From assembly GCA_019745325.1 (NCBI GenBank), contig JAIETK010000032.1, positions 1-36,916 on the forward strand: a stretch of 36,916 nt of DNA, written 5' to 3'. The notes beneath the pieces were generated by a model. The model had not been told where the DNA came from. It searched no databases and was given only the letters and a program-made list of their open reading frames with translations. The position numbers and the translations under genes were made by a program. Shown piece by piece: positions 1-9,632 of the stretch. Origin of the DNA: Nitrosomonas sp. GTDB lineage: Bacteria; Pseudomonadota; Gammaproteobacteria; Burkholderiales; Nitrosomonadaceae. Position 1 is the stretch's first letter. Every line of letters starts with the position of its first letter.

Positions 1-2446
<2,446 letters not shown>

Positions 2447-2514
2447 CTATAACTATAAATCTTATTAAGTTATAATAACTTTTTATCTAACTCTATTTTA
2501 TTTTCCGTTTTTTA

Positions 2515-2631
2515 CGCTTGGCGGCCATAGCACTTTGGACCCACCTCTTCCCATACCGAACAGAACCGTGAAACGAAGCTGCGCCGATGATAGTGTGCAT
2601 ACGCATGTGAAAGTAGGTTACCGCCAGGCAC
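2515..2631 (+). rRNA. rrf: 5S ribosomal RNA
   Basis: About 117 nt lying 68 nt after the 23S end. The terminal helix pairs the start (GCTTGGCGG) with the end (CCGCCAGGC), and the internal 'cccataccgaaca' and 'gcgccgatgatagtgtg' blocks are typical 5S motifs. No tRNA lies between 23S and 5S. Ends are set by the terminal helix and may be off by one or two bases. Confidence 0.93.
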
Positions 2632-2640
2632 TTAATAAAT

Positions 2641-2680
2641 AAAACCCTTTCATAATTTTTTGTTGTGAAAGGGTTTTTTA
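2641..2680 (+). terminator. Rho-independent terminator of the rRNA operon
   Basis: A 12-bp stem (AAAACCCTTTCA with TGAAAGGGTTTT, 2641-2652 and 2666-2677) with a loop of about 13 nt ends in a T run. It follows the 5S gene by 10 nt. Confidence 0.9.
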
Positions 2681-2788
2681 TTATTTAGCGGATTTAATAT
2701 TGAAATGCAACTTTTGTAAGAAGCTTGACAGACATGCTGCGGTAGTATCGGAGCTGCTTGGACGACTGTATCCCTTCAACCGCGCTAC

Positions 2789-2968
2789 CTATCCACATTC
2801 CTTGAACAATACTTCTTCGGCGGTGCAGTTGCCGAGGAGGGTGAATAGCGATTTGTAACCGGCGTAGTCATCGACAACGAGATGACCTTGCAAACCGTCG
2901 AGGAAGTCTCGCGCGCACGTTTACCGTTACGGCTGGTTTTGTAGTTTACAATGATGCGCGGCCCCTGC
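2789..2968 (-). pseudogene. IS66-family TnpC transposase fragment, frameshifted
   Basis: Only a short internal piece of the large IS66 transposase remains. Read on the minus strand it gives 'GPRIIVNYKTSRNGKRAR' and, after a one-base frame change near 2908, a stretch containing 'HLVVDDYAGYKSLF' and ending 'EEVLFKECG' before a stop. The VDDYAGYK block and following ECG are hallmarks of IS66 TnpC. The preceding catalytic parts and the usual 'CLAHARRKF' continuation are missing. It lies directly after the TnpB remnant, so an internal deletion has joined the two. Not functional. Confidence 0.8.
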
Positions 2969-3175
2969 TCAAAATCGTTGCAAGCGACGTTGGCACAACC
3001 ACATACCGGTACCGTCCCACAGCAACGCCTTGATGCGATTGCCCGTGCGGTTGCAAAACACAAACGCTGAACCCGCGCAAGGCGATCGCTGCAAAGCCTG
3101 CTTCACCAACACCGACAACCTGGCGATACCGTCGATGGCAGTTTCAACACGTGATCGCTCCTTCCGTGGAGACAC
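2969..3175 (-). pseudogene. IS66-family accessory protein TnpB, truncated
   Basis: The 68-codon frame contains 'FVFCNRTGNRIKALLWDGTG' followed by 'MWLCQRRL', the signature of the IS66 orf2 (TnpB) protein, preceded by a degenerate 'AIDGIARLSVLVKQAL' region. Intact TnpB is about 115 aa; the N-terminal third and the C-terminal 'GRF...' continuation are missing or altered. Together with the TnpC piece it marks an old, deleted IS66 insertion downstream of the rRNA operon. Confidence 0.8.
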
Positions 3176-3481
3176 AGCGTATCCGCCGGGTTGCGGTGCT
3201 TCTGATGATGATTCGCGCCTCCTTGTAAAAAGTTTGACGATAGCGATGATGTGTCTGGGCGTTAATGTGGTAGAGGCTTACTTTTGTTTCGATGATCGGG
3301 CTGATGAAGGAATAGTTAGGGCGTATATCCGTAACTGACGACATGAGGATGAACGCTACGACCAAATGAAATTGAATATTTAGCGCGCCTTTGCGCAGCT
3401 CATGGTTTAGGGCGCCTTTGGGGCCTTATCCCATCAGCCCTCGGTTTTGCCGGAGGTGCCATGTTATCGATTAAATCCCAT
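3176..3481. other. Intergenic, no gene recognised
   Basis: Short open frames on both strands in this stretch show no family motifs and have no convincing ribosome binding sites. It may be further decayed insertion-sequence DNA. The last ~100 nt hold GC-rich imperfect repeats ('gcgccttt') just behind the propeller gene, without a clear terminator T run. Confidence 0.4.
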
Positions 3482-4588
3482 TCAATCACTTGGTTTATTC
3501 ATCCAACCTAAATTATTCGCATGCAAACTCTGAATAAAGAATCGATCACTAATTTCTGTGAGTGCAGTGGTTTCGGGGTATTGACCGCTTGGATCTTGCA
3601 TGTCTGAAACGATGTTCCCGTTTTCTGTGAATGCTATGACGTGACCATAGGCTTCAGGAATAGGCCAAAACACTCGCGGAAAACGCAGCACTAACTTTCT
3701 TAAAAAGGGCTTGTCACTCATGAAATCGATAATTGAGTTACGTGGTTTGGCAAAGCCTAGCCAGATTTTTCCATCTTGCCCACGCATTAGGTTGTCAGGA
3801 TATCCCGGTAAATTATCAAGAAGAATGATGGCTTGCGCTGAATTGAGTGTCACATCAAGATTTTCAGCTGCTATTGCGATTTTCCAAACCCGGTAACGTC
3901 CGGTTTCATTAACGAATAATGACTGCTCATCGTGTGAAAGCGCTATGCCATTGGCGAAACTTAACCCTTTGGCGACGATTCTCGCTTGATTATTTATCGG
4001 ATCATATTCCAGTACACGACCGCTGGCCGATTGCTCAACAATATCCAGCAAACTCGCCTCAAAGGTTCCACCCGCTTGTGATGGAGCAAAGCGAATGGAA
4101 GAATCTGTTATATAAATTTTGCCGTTTCGCGCAACGGCAATGCTGTTGGGGTAGCGAATGAGGTCGTCATCGACATGGTCAACAAGCATACTGATCTTTC
4201 GATCCGGGGTAATTTTCAGCACGCCGCGCATTGCATCAGCCGCAATCAAGTTACCGGCGGCATCAAAATCGAACCCCAATACCCGGCCTCCGGTATTTGC
4301 GAATACTTCTAGCGCATTTCCATCAGGACTCATGCGCAGAATTTTACCGCTCGCTACAGCGGTGTAGAGCATACCGTCACTCGACAATGCCACATGCTCC
4401 GGACCTTCTTCACCTTCAAGTGAAATAAATTGTAAGCCGGATAATCGCTCATTACGAGCATGCACTCCGGTGTAACCCGGAGCGGAGGGCGCCTTCCAGC
4501 TTACAGGCTCTATCGGAACAGGCCAGAAACAGAAATAAGCACTGATACAGAATGTAGCTGCAATCAATAGCGATGTTGATACTTTCAT
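3482..4588 (-). CDS. SMP-30/strictosidine synthase-like beta-propeller protein
   Basis: A 368-aa protein with an N-terminal hydrophobic signal/anchor segment (about residues 5-22), then a predicted six-bladed propeller. Family-typical strings are visible: 'EGPEHVALSSDGMLYTA', 'RYPNSIAVARNGKIYITDSS' and 'FANGIALSHDEQSLFVNET', and 'LPGYPDNLMRGQDGKIWLGF'. These match the strictosidine synthase / APMAP / gluconolactonase group, where Asn and Asp residues of these motifs bind a divalent metal. Members hydrolyse lactones or esters; the substrate here cannot be read from sequence. It probably sits in or outside the inner membrane. No clear Shine-Dalgarno precedes the ATG. It is transcribed alone, 76 bp downstream of the next gene. 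Confidence 0.85.
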   Translation of the reverse strand: MKVSTSLLIAATFCISAYFCFWPVPIEPVSWKAPSAPGYTGVHARNERLSGLQFISLEGEEGPEHVALSSDGMLYTAVASGKILRMSPDGNALEVFANTGGRVLGFDFDAAGNLIAADAMRGVLKITPDRKISMLVDHVDDDLIRYPNSIAVARNGKIYITDSSIRFAPSQAGGTFEASLLDIVEQSASGRVLEYDPINNQARIVAKGLSFANGIALSHDEQSLFVNETGRYRVWKIAIAAENLDVTLNSAQAIILLDNLPGYPDNLMRGQDGKIWLGFAKPRNSIIDFMSDKPFLRKLVLRFPRVFWPIPEAYGHVIAFTENGNIVSDMQDPSGQYPETTALTEISDRFFIQSLHANNLGWMNKPSD

Positions 4589-4664
4589 GAGAGCGTGCAG
4601 AGCATTAAAAAGATAGTCCGCAAAAATTGATTTCTAAAAATACGTGCATTCATTCACTGAATAA

Positions 4665-5045
4665 TCAATATCCCATGAATTTTGATTCACGTGAAAAATC
4701 ATCCCAAACAAAAGCCGGATCAACCGAAGGATTTGTTGGAATCATGAAAGTTAGCAAATCAAATATCCCGCACCCCATGCGATTGATCGTATACCAACCA
4801 CCCTGAAGCACACCGAGACTGAAAGCAGCCATGCCGGGCGCCAGCGCATTTTCTTGTTGCCCCACAATGTTGATATTTTTAGGAAATTCTATCCAACCCG
4901 TCGCAATGTTGGCTAAACCGCTGCTGAATTTCAACTTGGACTTATCAAAATGCGAGCTCGGGGTTGTTTCAATATCCGCCAAAGCAATGCATGAAAAGAG
5001 AAATGGTGAAGTTATCAAAAAAACAAACCTAGTAATCACATGCAT
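4665..5045 (-). CDS. Exosortase system-associated protein, TIGR04073 family
   Basis: Small exported protein, 126 aa from the ATG at 5045; that start is preferred over a TTG one codon earlier because AGGAG lies 7 nt upstream. It has a cleavable signal peptide (MHVITRFVFLITSPFLFSCIALA|D). The mature part has 'KFSSGLANIATGWIEFPKNI', followed by a glycine-containing hydrophobic stretch and 'PSVDPAFVWDDF', which matches the pattern I know from TIGR04073 proteins of PEP-CTERM/exosortase-bearing bacteria. Function is unknown in general. A PEP-CTERM protein lies 2 kb away, but no exosortase gene is in the window. Confidence 0.75.
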   Translation of the reverse strand: MHVITRFVFLITSPFLFSCIALADIETTPSSHFDKSKLKFSSGLANIATGWIEFPKNINIVGQQENALAPGMAAFSLGVLQGGWYTINRMGCGIFDLLTFMIPTNPSVDPAFVWDDFSRESKFMGY

Positions 5046-5084
5046 CAAAAATCTCCTGTTATTTGTTACTTCCGGTTAAAGTAA

Positions 5085-5108
5085 TGACACGATTAATTAG
5101 CGTGTTAT
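5085..5108. promoter_or_regulatory. Inverted repeat upstream of the TIGR04073 gene
   Basis: ATGACACG and CGTGTTAT (7 of 8 positions complementary) flank the 9-nt spacer ATTAATTAG. It sits 40-63 nt upstream of the start codon of the minus-strand TIGR04073 gene, where an operator could lie. No regulator is identifiable, so this is a candidate only. Confidence 0.35.
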
Positions 5109-5388
5109 AAATAGTGCTATAGTGCCGTTCAAGATGAACAGAATTCGATTTGTCCTTTTCAGCGGTCACCAAGGCACAAGTTATTTTGCTGATTGCTTTG
5201 TGCAGCATATTTCGCGTTGTTACAGTACCCATAAATCAACTGTGCCATTGGCAATCCTACCTTATTTTTTAAGCCTGATGAATGGAATACACAGCCGAAT
5301 GATTACGCGTTGATACCCAGACCGGAATCACACAACAAGATTAGTAGTTTGATTCTTATATAGCACCATCGTAAGGAATGAGTAAATC
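5109..5388. other. Intergenic, no gene recognised
   Basis: Lies between divergent genes and should hold the promoter of the plus-strand gene starting at 5389. I see only a weak AT-rich -10-like TATATA at 5357-5362 without a good -35. A 63-codon open frame here (5122-5313) has no family features and no convincing start signal. Confidence 0.4.
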
Positions 5389-6117
5389 ATGGTCAGTCTA
5401 ACCCTCATCAAAACAGAAGCCGAAGAACTGGTCAGGCGCATACCACGATCGAATAATCACCAAATGCAGGGCGAGTTGGTGAAACTTTGCGAAGCGCATT
5501 GGCGTACCTTGCGCGGCCCGCAGCCGAGTGCACAACTGGCGCAAGCATTATGGTCTTCATTGCCACCGTTGGCGGATCTGCTAGTCGATCTTTATACACA
5601 AGGTGATACGCCTTTGAGCAATATCTTGCCGAATTTTGATTTGGCGCGTGGATTAGCGGTTATCGCGCTCGCTGAGATTCAGCATGGCAACGAATTCGGG
5701 GCGCATATTGCGCATGAACCAATGAAAGCATTTCAAATGAATGTGCCGTCACCCGCATGGCTCAGCAAGATCAGTGCCATGCTCCATGGTACGCTCGACG
5801 CACCGCTCATGCATTTACATGACCGGCATAACGCCTTATGGAAATCACTTGCGGTGATTGCCGCACAAACCAAACGAGTCGATTTGGTGGCAACAGAGGC
5901 AGTGATTCAATTGCTTACAGCGCACGATGAATCTCATAACTGCAGCGATCCCGCGCTGGAGAAATTGCGGCAGAGTGTAGCGGATGCCGGCATTCGCTTT
6001 TTGACAATGGACAAGAATCTCGTGCAATATGAACAACATCACAAAGCGCACAAGCCGGTACGCTCCCGGCAGTTAGGCGAATTATTACTGGAAATCAGGC
6101 AATTGTGGTTGCGTTAA
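5389..6117 (+). CDS. Unknown cytoplasmic helical protein, 242 aa
   Basis: I do not recognise a family. The 242-aa product has no signal peptide or membrane segment and reads as mostly alpha-helical. Odd features are a His-rich stretch near the C terminus ('YEQHHKAHK') and an 'IAHEP...' segment mid-protein. AAGGA lies 11 nt before the ATG, a rather long spacing. Codon use resembles its neighbours and the frame is intact, so it is very likely a real gene. It is transcribed alone, convergent with the methyltransferase gene 37 nt away. Confidence 0.75.
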   Translation: MVSLTLIKTEAEELVRRIPRSNNHQMQGELVKLCEAHWRTLRGPQPSAQLAQALWSSLPPLADLLVDLYTQGDTPLSNILPNFDLARGLAVIALAEIQHGNEFGAHIAHEPMKAFQMNVPSPAWLSKISAMLHGTLDAPLMHLHDRHNALWKSLAVIAAQTKRVDLVATEAVIQLLTAHDESHNCSDPALEKLRQSVADAGIRFLTMDKNLVQYEQHHKAHKPVRSRQLGELLLEIRQLWLR

Positions 6118-6154
6118 GCGGCGTATACATTTGCAGTAGCAAGTGCTTAACTAA

Positions 6155-6826
6155 TCAGTGAACATGTTCTGATCTTGCATTATCGGGTTTGCAGGCGCGA
6201 ATCAGAACTACTGCTCCAAAAATAGTCCGGTAATAAGCGGTTTCCTGTACTGAATGAAATCCGGCTTTTTCGGCGAAAATCGGCAATAAACCCAGTACAT
6301 GATCGTTGATCTCTTCGAACCACCGCATTCCCCGGGAAAGAAGCCACATCGTAACATCGTGCGGTTCGCCAAAATCGGCGATGTGCAATTCACCGCCAGG
6401 CTTGAGCACGCGAAATATCTCTTTTAACGCTTGTTGTTTATCCACCCGGGTCAAATGGTGCATCAGCAAGCTTGAAAACACGTGGTCGAAAGTTTCGTTG
6501 GCATAAGGCAGGCACGTTGCCGTTCCTTGTTGCAACAGAATAGGCTTTTCGTTTCGATCGGATTTTTCTTGGGCAATCCGCAAAATCTCCAGATCGGCAT
6601 CCAATCCGCAGACAACCGCTTCAGGTTCGGTTTGCTTGATTAGTAATGTCAGTGTGCCAGTGCCGCAACCGATGTCCAGTACCGGCTGGCCAGACCGGAT
6701 CCGTGCTTGCGTAACCAATGCCGATCTAATTCCGAGTTCGGGAAATAACCACCGTATCATGGGATCGTACCAGCGGGTCAGCCAATGAAAATGAAATGCT
6801 GGAATGAAATGAGGTTGTCTATTCAA
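6155..6826 (-). CDS. Class I SAM-dependent methyltransferase (UbiE-like)
   Basis: A 223-aa protein with the class I methyltransferase fold. Motif I is 'VLDIGCGTGTLTLLI' (residues about 50-64), the acidic ribose-binding loop is 'VCGLDADLEILRIA', and motif 'FDHVFSSLLMHHL' and 'LKEIFRVLKPGGELHIADFG' follow. This is the Methyltransf_11/UbiE type, acting on a small molecule; the substrate is not evident. The start is set at a TTG because homologues have the 'HFIPAFHFHWLTRWYDP' N-terminal region; no clear Shine-Dalgarno supports it, so the start is uncertain. It lies downstream of the PEP-CTERM gene but beyond that gene's terminator. Confidence 0.88.
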   Translation of the reverse strand: MNRQPHFIPAFHFHWLTRWYDPMIRWLFPELGIRSALVTQARIRSGQPVLDIGCGTGTLTLLIKQTEPEAVVCGLDADLEILRIAQEKSDRNEKPILLQQGTATCLPYANETFDHVFSSLLMHHLTRVDKQQALKEIFRVLKPGGELHIADFGEPHDVTMWLLSRGMRWFEEINDHVLGLLPIFAEKAGFHSVQETAYYRTIFGAVVLIRACKPDNARSEHVH

Positions 6827-6845
6827 AAGGTTGTAAGCAGTGTAA

Positions 6846-6880
6846 ATGAAAAAGCCACGAGGAAAACTCCTCGTGGCTTC
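6846..6880 (-). terminator. Rho-independent terminator of the PEP-CTERM gene
   Basis: Perfect 12-bp stem AAGCCACGAGGA/TCCTCGTGGCTT (6852-6863 with 6868-6879), 4-nt loop, followed on the minus strand by TTTTTC-ATTT. It ends the transcript of the PEP-CTERM gene 22 nt after its stop. Confidence 0.88.
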
Positions 6881-6901
6881 AGTTTAGATAATACTTGCTA
6901 A

Positions 6902-7456
6902 TTAAGCTAATTTTCGTTTGCGTGCAGAGAAACCAACCAATCCCAAGCCGGCCAGCAACATTGCGTAGGTTTCAGGTTCCGGTACCGGTAATGCTTGCAG
7001 TGAAACGGAATATTGACCTAAGTTGGCACCGAAAGTACCGCTAATATCCAAATGATATTGACCAGGAAGAAGATCGCCGAGTGAGTGGGTCAAGCCGTCA
7101 TCGGTAAAAGTTGCGATCAAAGTCGTGCCGTTTGGATGCGTGCTATTCCACACTTCAACTGCAAAATTGTTGATATCGTTAACTACAAAACCACCCAGCG
7201 ACAGAAACAGGGTTGAGGCAGAACCTGTGGTGGATGAAAAAGTAGGAATTGTGAAATTTGCATATTCTTCAAACGAGTTTCCGGTGGCGTCAATCATCAA
7301 TGCTGACAATGTTGTCGGGGTTGAACCGATGTTGCCCAATTCGTATGGATTTCCAACAGATCCGTCTCCTGGAAAGTTACCAAAACCGGCAAATGCGGTT
7401 GAGCTAAACAGTAGAGCGGCTGCAGCGACTAGTTTCAGTTTGAGGTTTTGTAGCAT
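6902..7456 (-). CDS. PEP-CTERM sorting-domain secreted protein
   Basis: A 184-aa exported protein. The N-terminal signal peptide ends at 'STAFA'. The C terminus is a classic PEP-CTERM tripartite signal: VPEPETYAMLLAGLGLVG then a basic tail (RKRK). In this system exosortase cleaves the motif and anchors or releases the protein, typically together with exopolysaccharide. The middle is a Ser/Thr/Gly-rich beta-type domain ('FVVNDINNFAVEVWN', 'GQYHLDISGTFGANLGQYSVSL') resembling short FxDxF-type PEP-CTERM proteins. AGGAGA lies 6 nt before the ATG. It has its own terminator, so it is monocistronic. Confidence 0.92.
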   Translation of the reverse strand: MLQNLKLKLVAAAALLFSSTAFAGFGNFPGDGSVGNPYELGNIGSTPTTLSALMIDATGNSFEEYANFTIPTFSSTTGSASTLFLSLGGFVVNDINNFAVEVWNSTHPNGTTLIATFTDDGLTHSLGDLLPGQYHLDISGTFGANLGQYSVSLQALPVPEPETYAMLLAGLGLVGFSARKRKLA

Positions 7457-7813
7457 TATCTTCTCCTAGAGTTGTCATTAAATGAACTGCTTGCGTTGTG
7501 TTCTTAAAAATAACTTTCGTCATTTCTAGGTTGTGCATACTAAAGCGTTGTCTTTTGATTGCCTATGGTAAGGTTGTGTGGAATTCGTACTAAAAGCTTT
7601 GGAGAAAGCTACTATAAAACAACTAGTAATTCTGTTAACTTGCAGCAGTAAGACAGCTCCATCTCATAAGCCTGGCAGCGGTTTTGCATGTCATACTTCA
7701 CGGACGGGATCGATAAGGAATCGGCTGCGGTTTCGGGAAAATCATTCAAACCGCAACCTGAATATCGCAATGAAAAACTGGGGAACAGACGTGTGTTGCT
7801 GTTATTCCACCAG
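7457..7813. other. Intergenic, no gene recognised
   Basis: Between the PEP-CTERM gene start and the end of the EamA gene. It must contain the PEP-CTERM gene promoter; no strong -35/-10 pair stands out. Plus-strand open frames here run into the antisense of the EamA gene and lack family features. Confidence 0.4.
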
Positions 7814-8686
7814 TCATCGGGATGCGGTAGCGAAACGATTGGCCATCAAGTTAATGCACAAACCGGCCATAATTAGAGCCGCGGCGCCGATTTTCCAGAG
7901 ATAAATGGGTTCATCCATAACCAGCGCGGAGCTTGCGAATCCGGACACCGGCACCAGAAGCGAGAATGGCGCTACGGTCGTGGCGGGATAACGTCTCAGT
8001 AGCCAGTGCCACGCCGCAAACCCCAGCAGCGTGACCGGATAAGCGTTGTATCCAACCGACGCAACCGAGATCCACGAAAGCCCGGATAGGTTTTCAAGAC
8101 TCCAGGCGCTTCGCTCAGTGACAAACGATAGCAGCAACAGCGGCGGCCACGCGGCGAAACTTCCCCAAGCCACGAGCGCCATCATGTTGATTTGCCCCAG
8201 CCGTTTCGACATCAGATTGCCGATTCCCCACGAAGCGGCGGCCGCAATGATCAGAACCATACCCAATACCGAGATGTCTTCGCCCATATTGGCAGCGACC
8301 AGAGCGATACCACTGAATGAAACGATCGTACCGGTGATTTGCCAGCCCGACGGTTTTTCATCCAGGAATAATACCGCCAGCAACATCGTAAAAAATACCT
8401 GCACCTGCAACAATAGCGAAGCCAGACCGGCCGTTGCACCGGCAGCCATGCCGAAGAACAGCAAAGTGAATTGCAATGCGAACATGACGAATCCGAAAGC
8501 GATCACCTGCCGGAAAGCGATAGCAGGCGGTCGAACGAAAAAAATTGCCGGAAACGCAGTAAAAAAGAAACGCAGTGCGCACAACAGAACCGGCGGAAGC
8601 TCGTCAAGCCCCGCTTTAATCATCACGAAATTGAATCCCCAGATCACCGCCACTACGATGGCCAGTGCGATATGTTGCAGATGCAT
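7814..8686 (-). CDS. eamA: EamA-type DMT exporter (cysteine/O-acetylserine-like)
   Basis: A 290-aa inner-membrane protein with ten predicted helices in two EamA repeats. The N terminus 'VVAVIWGFNFVMIKAGLDELPPVLLCALRF' and the second-half 'APFSLLVPVSGFASSALVMDEP' closely follow the E. coli EamA pattern ('VWGLNFVVIKVGL', 'APLSLLVPVVGLASAALLLDE'). That protein exports cysteine-pathway metabolites; the substrate here is inferred. No strong ribosome binding site is seen before the ATG. It stands alone, divergent from the toxin-antitoxin pair. Confidence 0.85.
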   Translation of the reverse strand: MHLQHIALAIVVAVIWGFNFVMIKAGLDELPPVLLCALRFFFTAFPAIFFVRPPAIAFRQVIAFGFVMFALQFTLLFFGMAAGATAGLASLLLQVQVFFTMLLAVLFLDEKPSGWQITGTIVSFSGIALVAANMGEDISVLGMVLIIAAAASWGIGNLMSKRLGQINMMALVAWGSFAAWPPLLLLSFVTERSAWSLENLSGLSWISVASVGYNAYPVTLLGFAAWHWLLRRYPATTVAPFSLLVPVSGFASSALVMDEPIYLWKIGAAALIMAGLCINLMANRFATASR

Positions 8687-8852
8687 TATTTTCTGTGCTT
8701 AAAGTCAATTAAATTTCCAGGATCATAAATTATCATGTGCCGCATCATAATTCATAACCGATGTTGCGCAGATCATTCAATTGCAATGCTTAACGGAGAT
8801 TGGTTACACCGTTTCATAAATGCCGGTTGCAAGTTTGCAGCAAAACTTTATT

Positions 8853-8873
8853 CTGTACAGAAATAATGTACAT
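8853..8873. promoter_or_regulatory. Palindromic operator of the toxin-antitoxin operon
   Basis: Two perfect 8-bp palindromes, CTGTACAG (8853-8860) and ATGTACAT (8866-8873), share the core TGTACA and have centres 13 bp apart, 15 nt before the antitoxin start. This fits autorepression by a Phd/YefM antitoxin binding paired palindromes over its own promoter. The regulatory role is inferred from position and symmetry. Confidence 0.65.
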
Positions 8874-8887
8874 TTATGAGGCCTGCA

Positions 8888-9133
8888 ATGACATCGATCA
8901 ACATAACGGAATTACGCCAACACCTGCCGGAATACCTCAAGCAAGTACAGGCGGGAGAAGAAGTTGTCATTACCGTGCATGGAAAAGCCATTGCCCGGAT
9001 TGTACCCGATCGCCGGGAAAGCGAACGTGACGCGGCGCTTAAACGCCTGGATGCGTTGCGCGGCACGGTGATTGCCGGCGATATACTTGCGCCCCTGAAT
9101 GAAGAATGGGCAAGTGATGCTGACAATCGGTGA
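8888..9133 (+). CDS. Type II antitoxin, Phd/YefM family
   Basis: An 81-aa protein from the ATG at 8888, preferred over the ATG at 8876 because GAGG lies 6 nt upstream of it and because Phd proteins start close to this 'INITELRQHLPEYLKQVQAGEEV' helix. The N-terminal 'VITVHGKAIARIVP' strand is the usual Phd/YefM DNA-binding domain, and the C-terminal part would wrap around the toxin. It overlaps the PIN toxin gene by 17 bp. It probably neutralises that toxin and represses the pair through the palindromes just upstream. Confidence 0.9.
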   Translation: MTSINITELRQHLPEYLKQVQAGEEVVITVHGKAIARIVPDRRESERDAALKRLDALRGTVIAGDILAPLNEEWASDADNR

Positions 9134-9518
9134 CATACATGTCCTGTTATTCTGGGCGGATCGCCCGGACCGCTTAACGTTACCCGCGCAAGAATCCCTA
9201 ATCGCCGCCAAGAACAGCGGCCAATTGGCTTGCGCCGCGATCAGCTTGTGGGAAATAGCCGTGCTGTTCCGGAAAAACAGATTGATTTTGCCGCCGCAGC
9301 ACACGTCTGTTTCCTATATGGAAGACATTGTCATCTCACTGGAGCTTCACATCATCCCGCTGACCCCCGCGATTGCCGGATTGGCCGAAAGCGGCGTCAT
9401 CGTTCACGGAGACCCGGGCGACCGGCTGATCGCCGCAACCGCCATCGCTCACCAGGCGCTGCTCATTACCGCCGATGAAAAACTGCATGCCGTGGCCGGA
9501 TTGCGTTGCATTTGGTAA
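9117..9518 (+). CDS. Type II toxin, PIN-domain ribonuclease (VapC-like)
   Basis: A 133-aa PIN-domain protein. The four acidic metal-binding positions are present: Asp in 'GDIHVLLFW', Glu in 'SLWEIAVL', Asp in 'HGDPGDRLIAATA', and Asp in 'LLITADEKL'. So it should be an active Mg2+-dependent RNase, as in VapC toxins that cut tRNA or rRNA. The start at ATG 9117 puts the first Asp six residues in, as is normal; an ATG 18 nt earlier is less likely. It is translationally coupled to the antitoxin by overlap. The target RNA cannot be predicted. Confidence 0.9.
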   Translation: MLTIGDIHVLLFWADRPDRLTLPAQESLIAAKNSGQLACAAISLWEIAVLFRKNRLILPPQHTSVSYMEDIVISLELHIIPLTPAIAGLAESGVIVHGDPGDRLIAATAIAHQALLITADEKLHAVAGLRCIW

Positions 9519-9632
9519 AGAGCGTGTGAGTGCAGTAGGATGTGCCGACCGCAAGGAGGCGCATCAAAGTTGTAAAGTGTAATACCAAAAGGCATTTCAC
9601 CAAGCGGATGATGAATAGCGCATCCCCGTTGG

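Noticed and set aside
7578..7904. 108-codon plus-strand ORF between the PEP-CTERM and EamA genes
   Set aside because: No motif or ribosome site, and its 3' third is antisense to the EamA gene.
9535..9575. Possible palindromic intergenic repeat ('gtaggatgtgccgaccgcaagg...gcgcatc') after the PIN gene
   Set aside because: Symmetry is too imperfect to define ends; only a vague likeness to common intergenic repeats.
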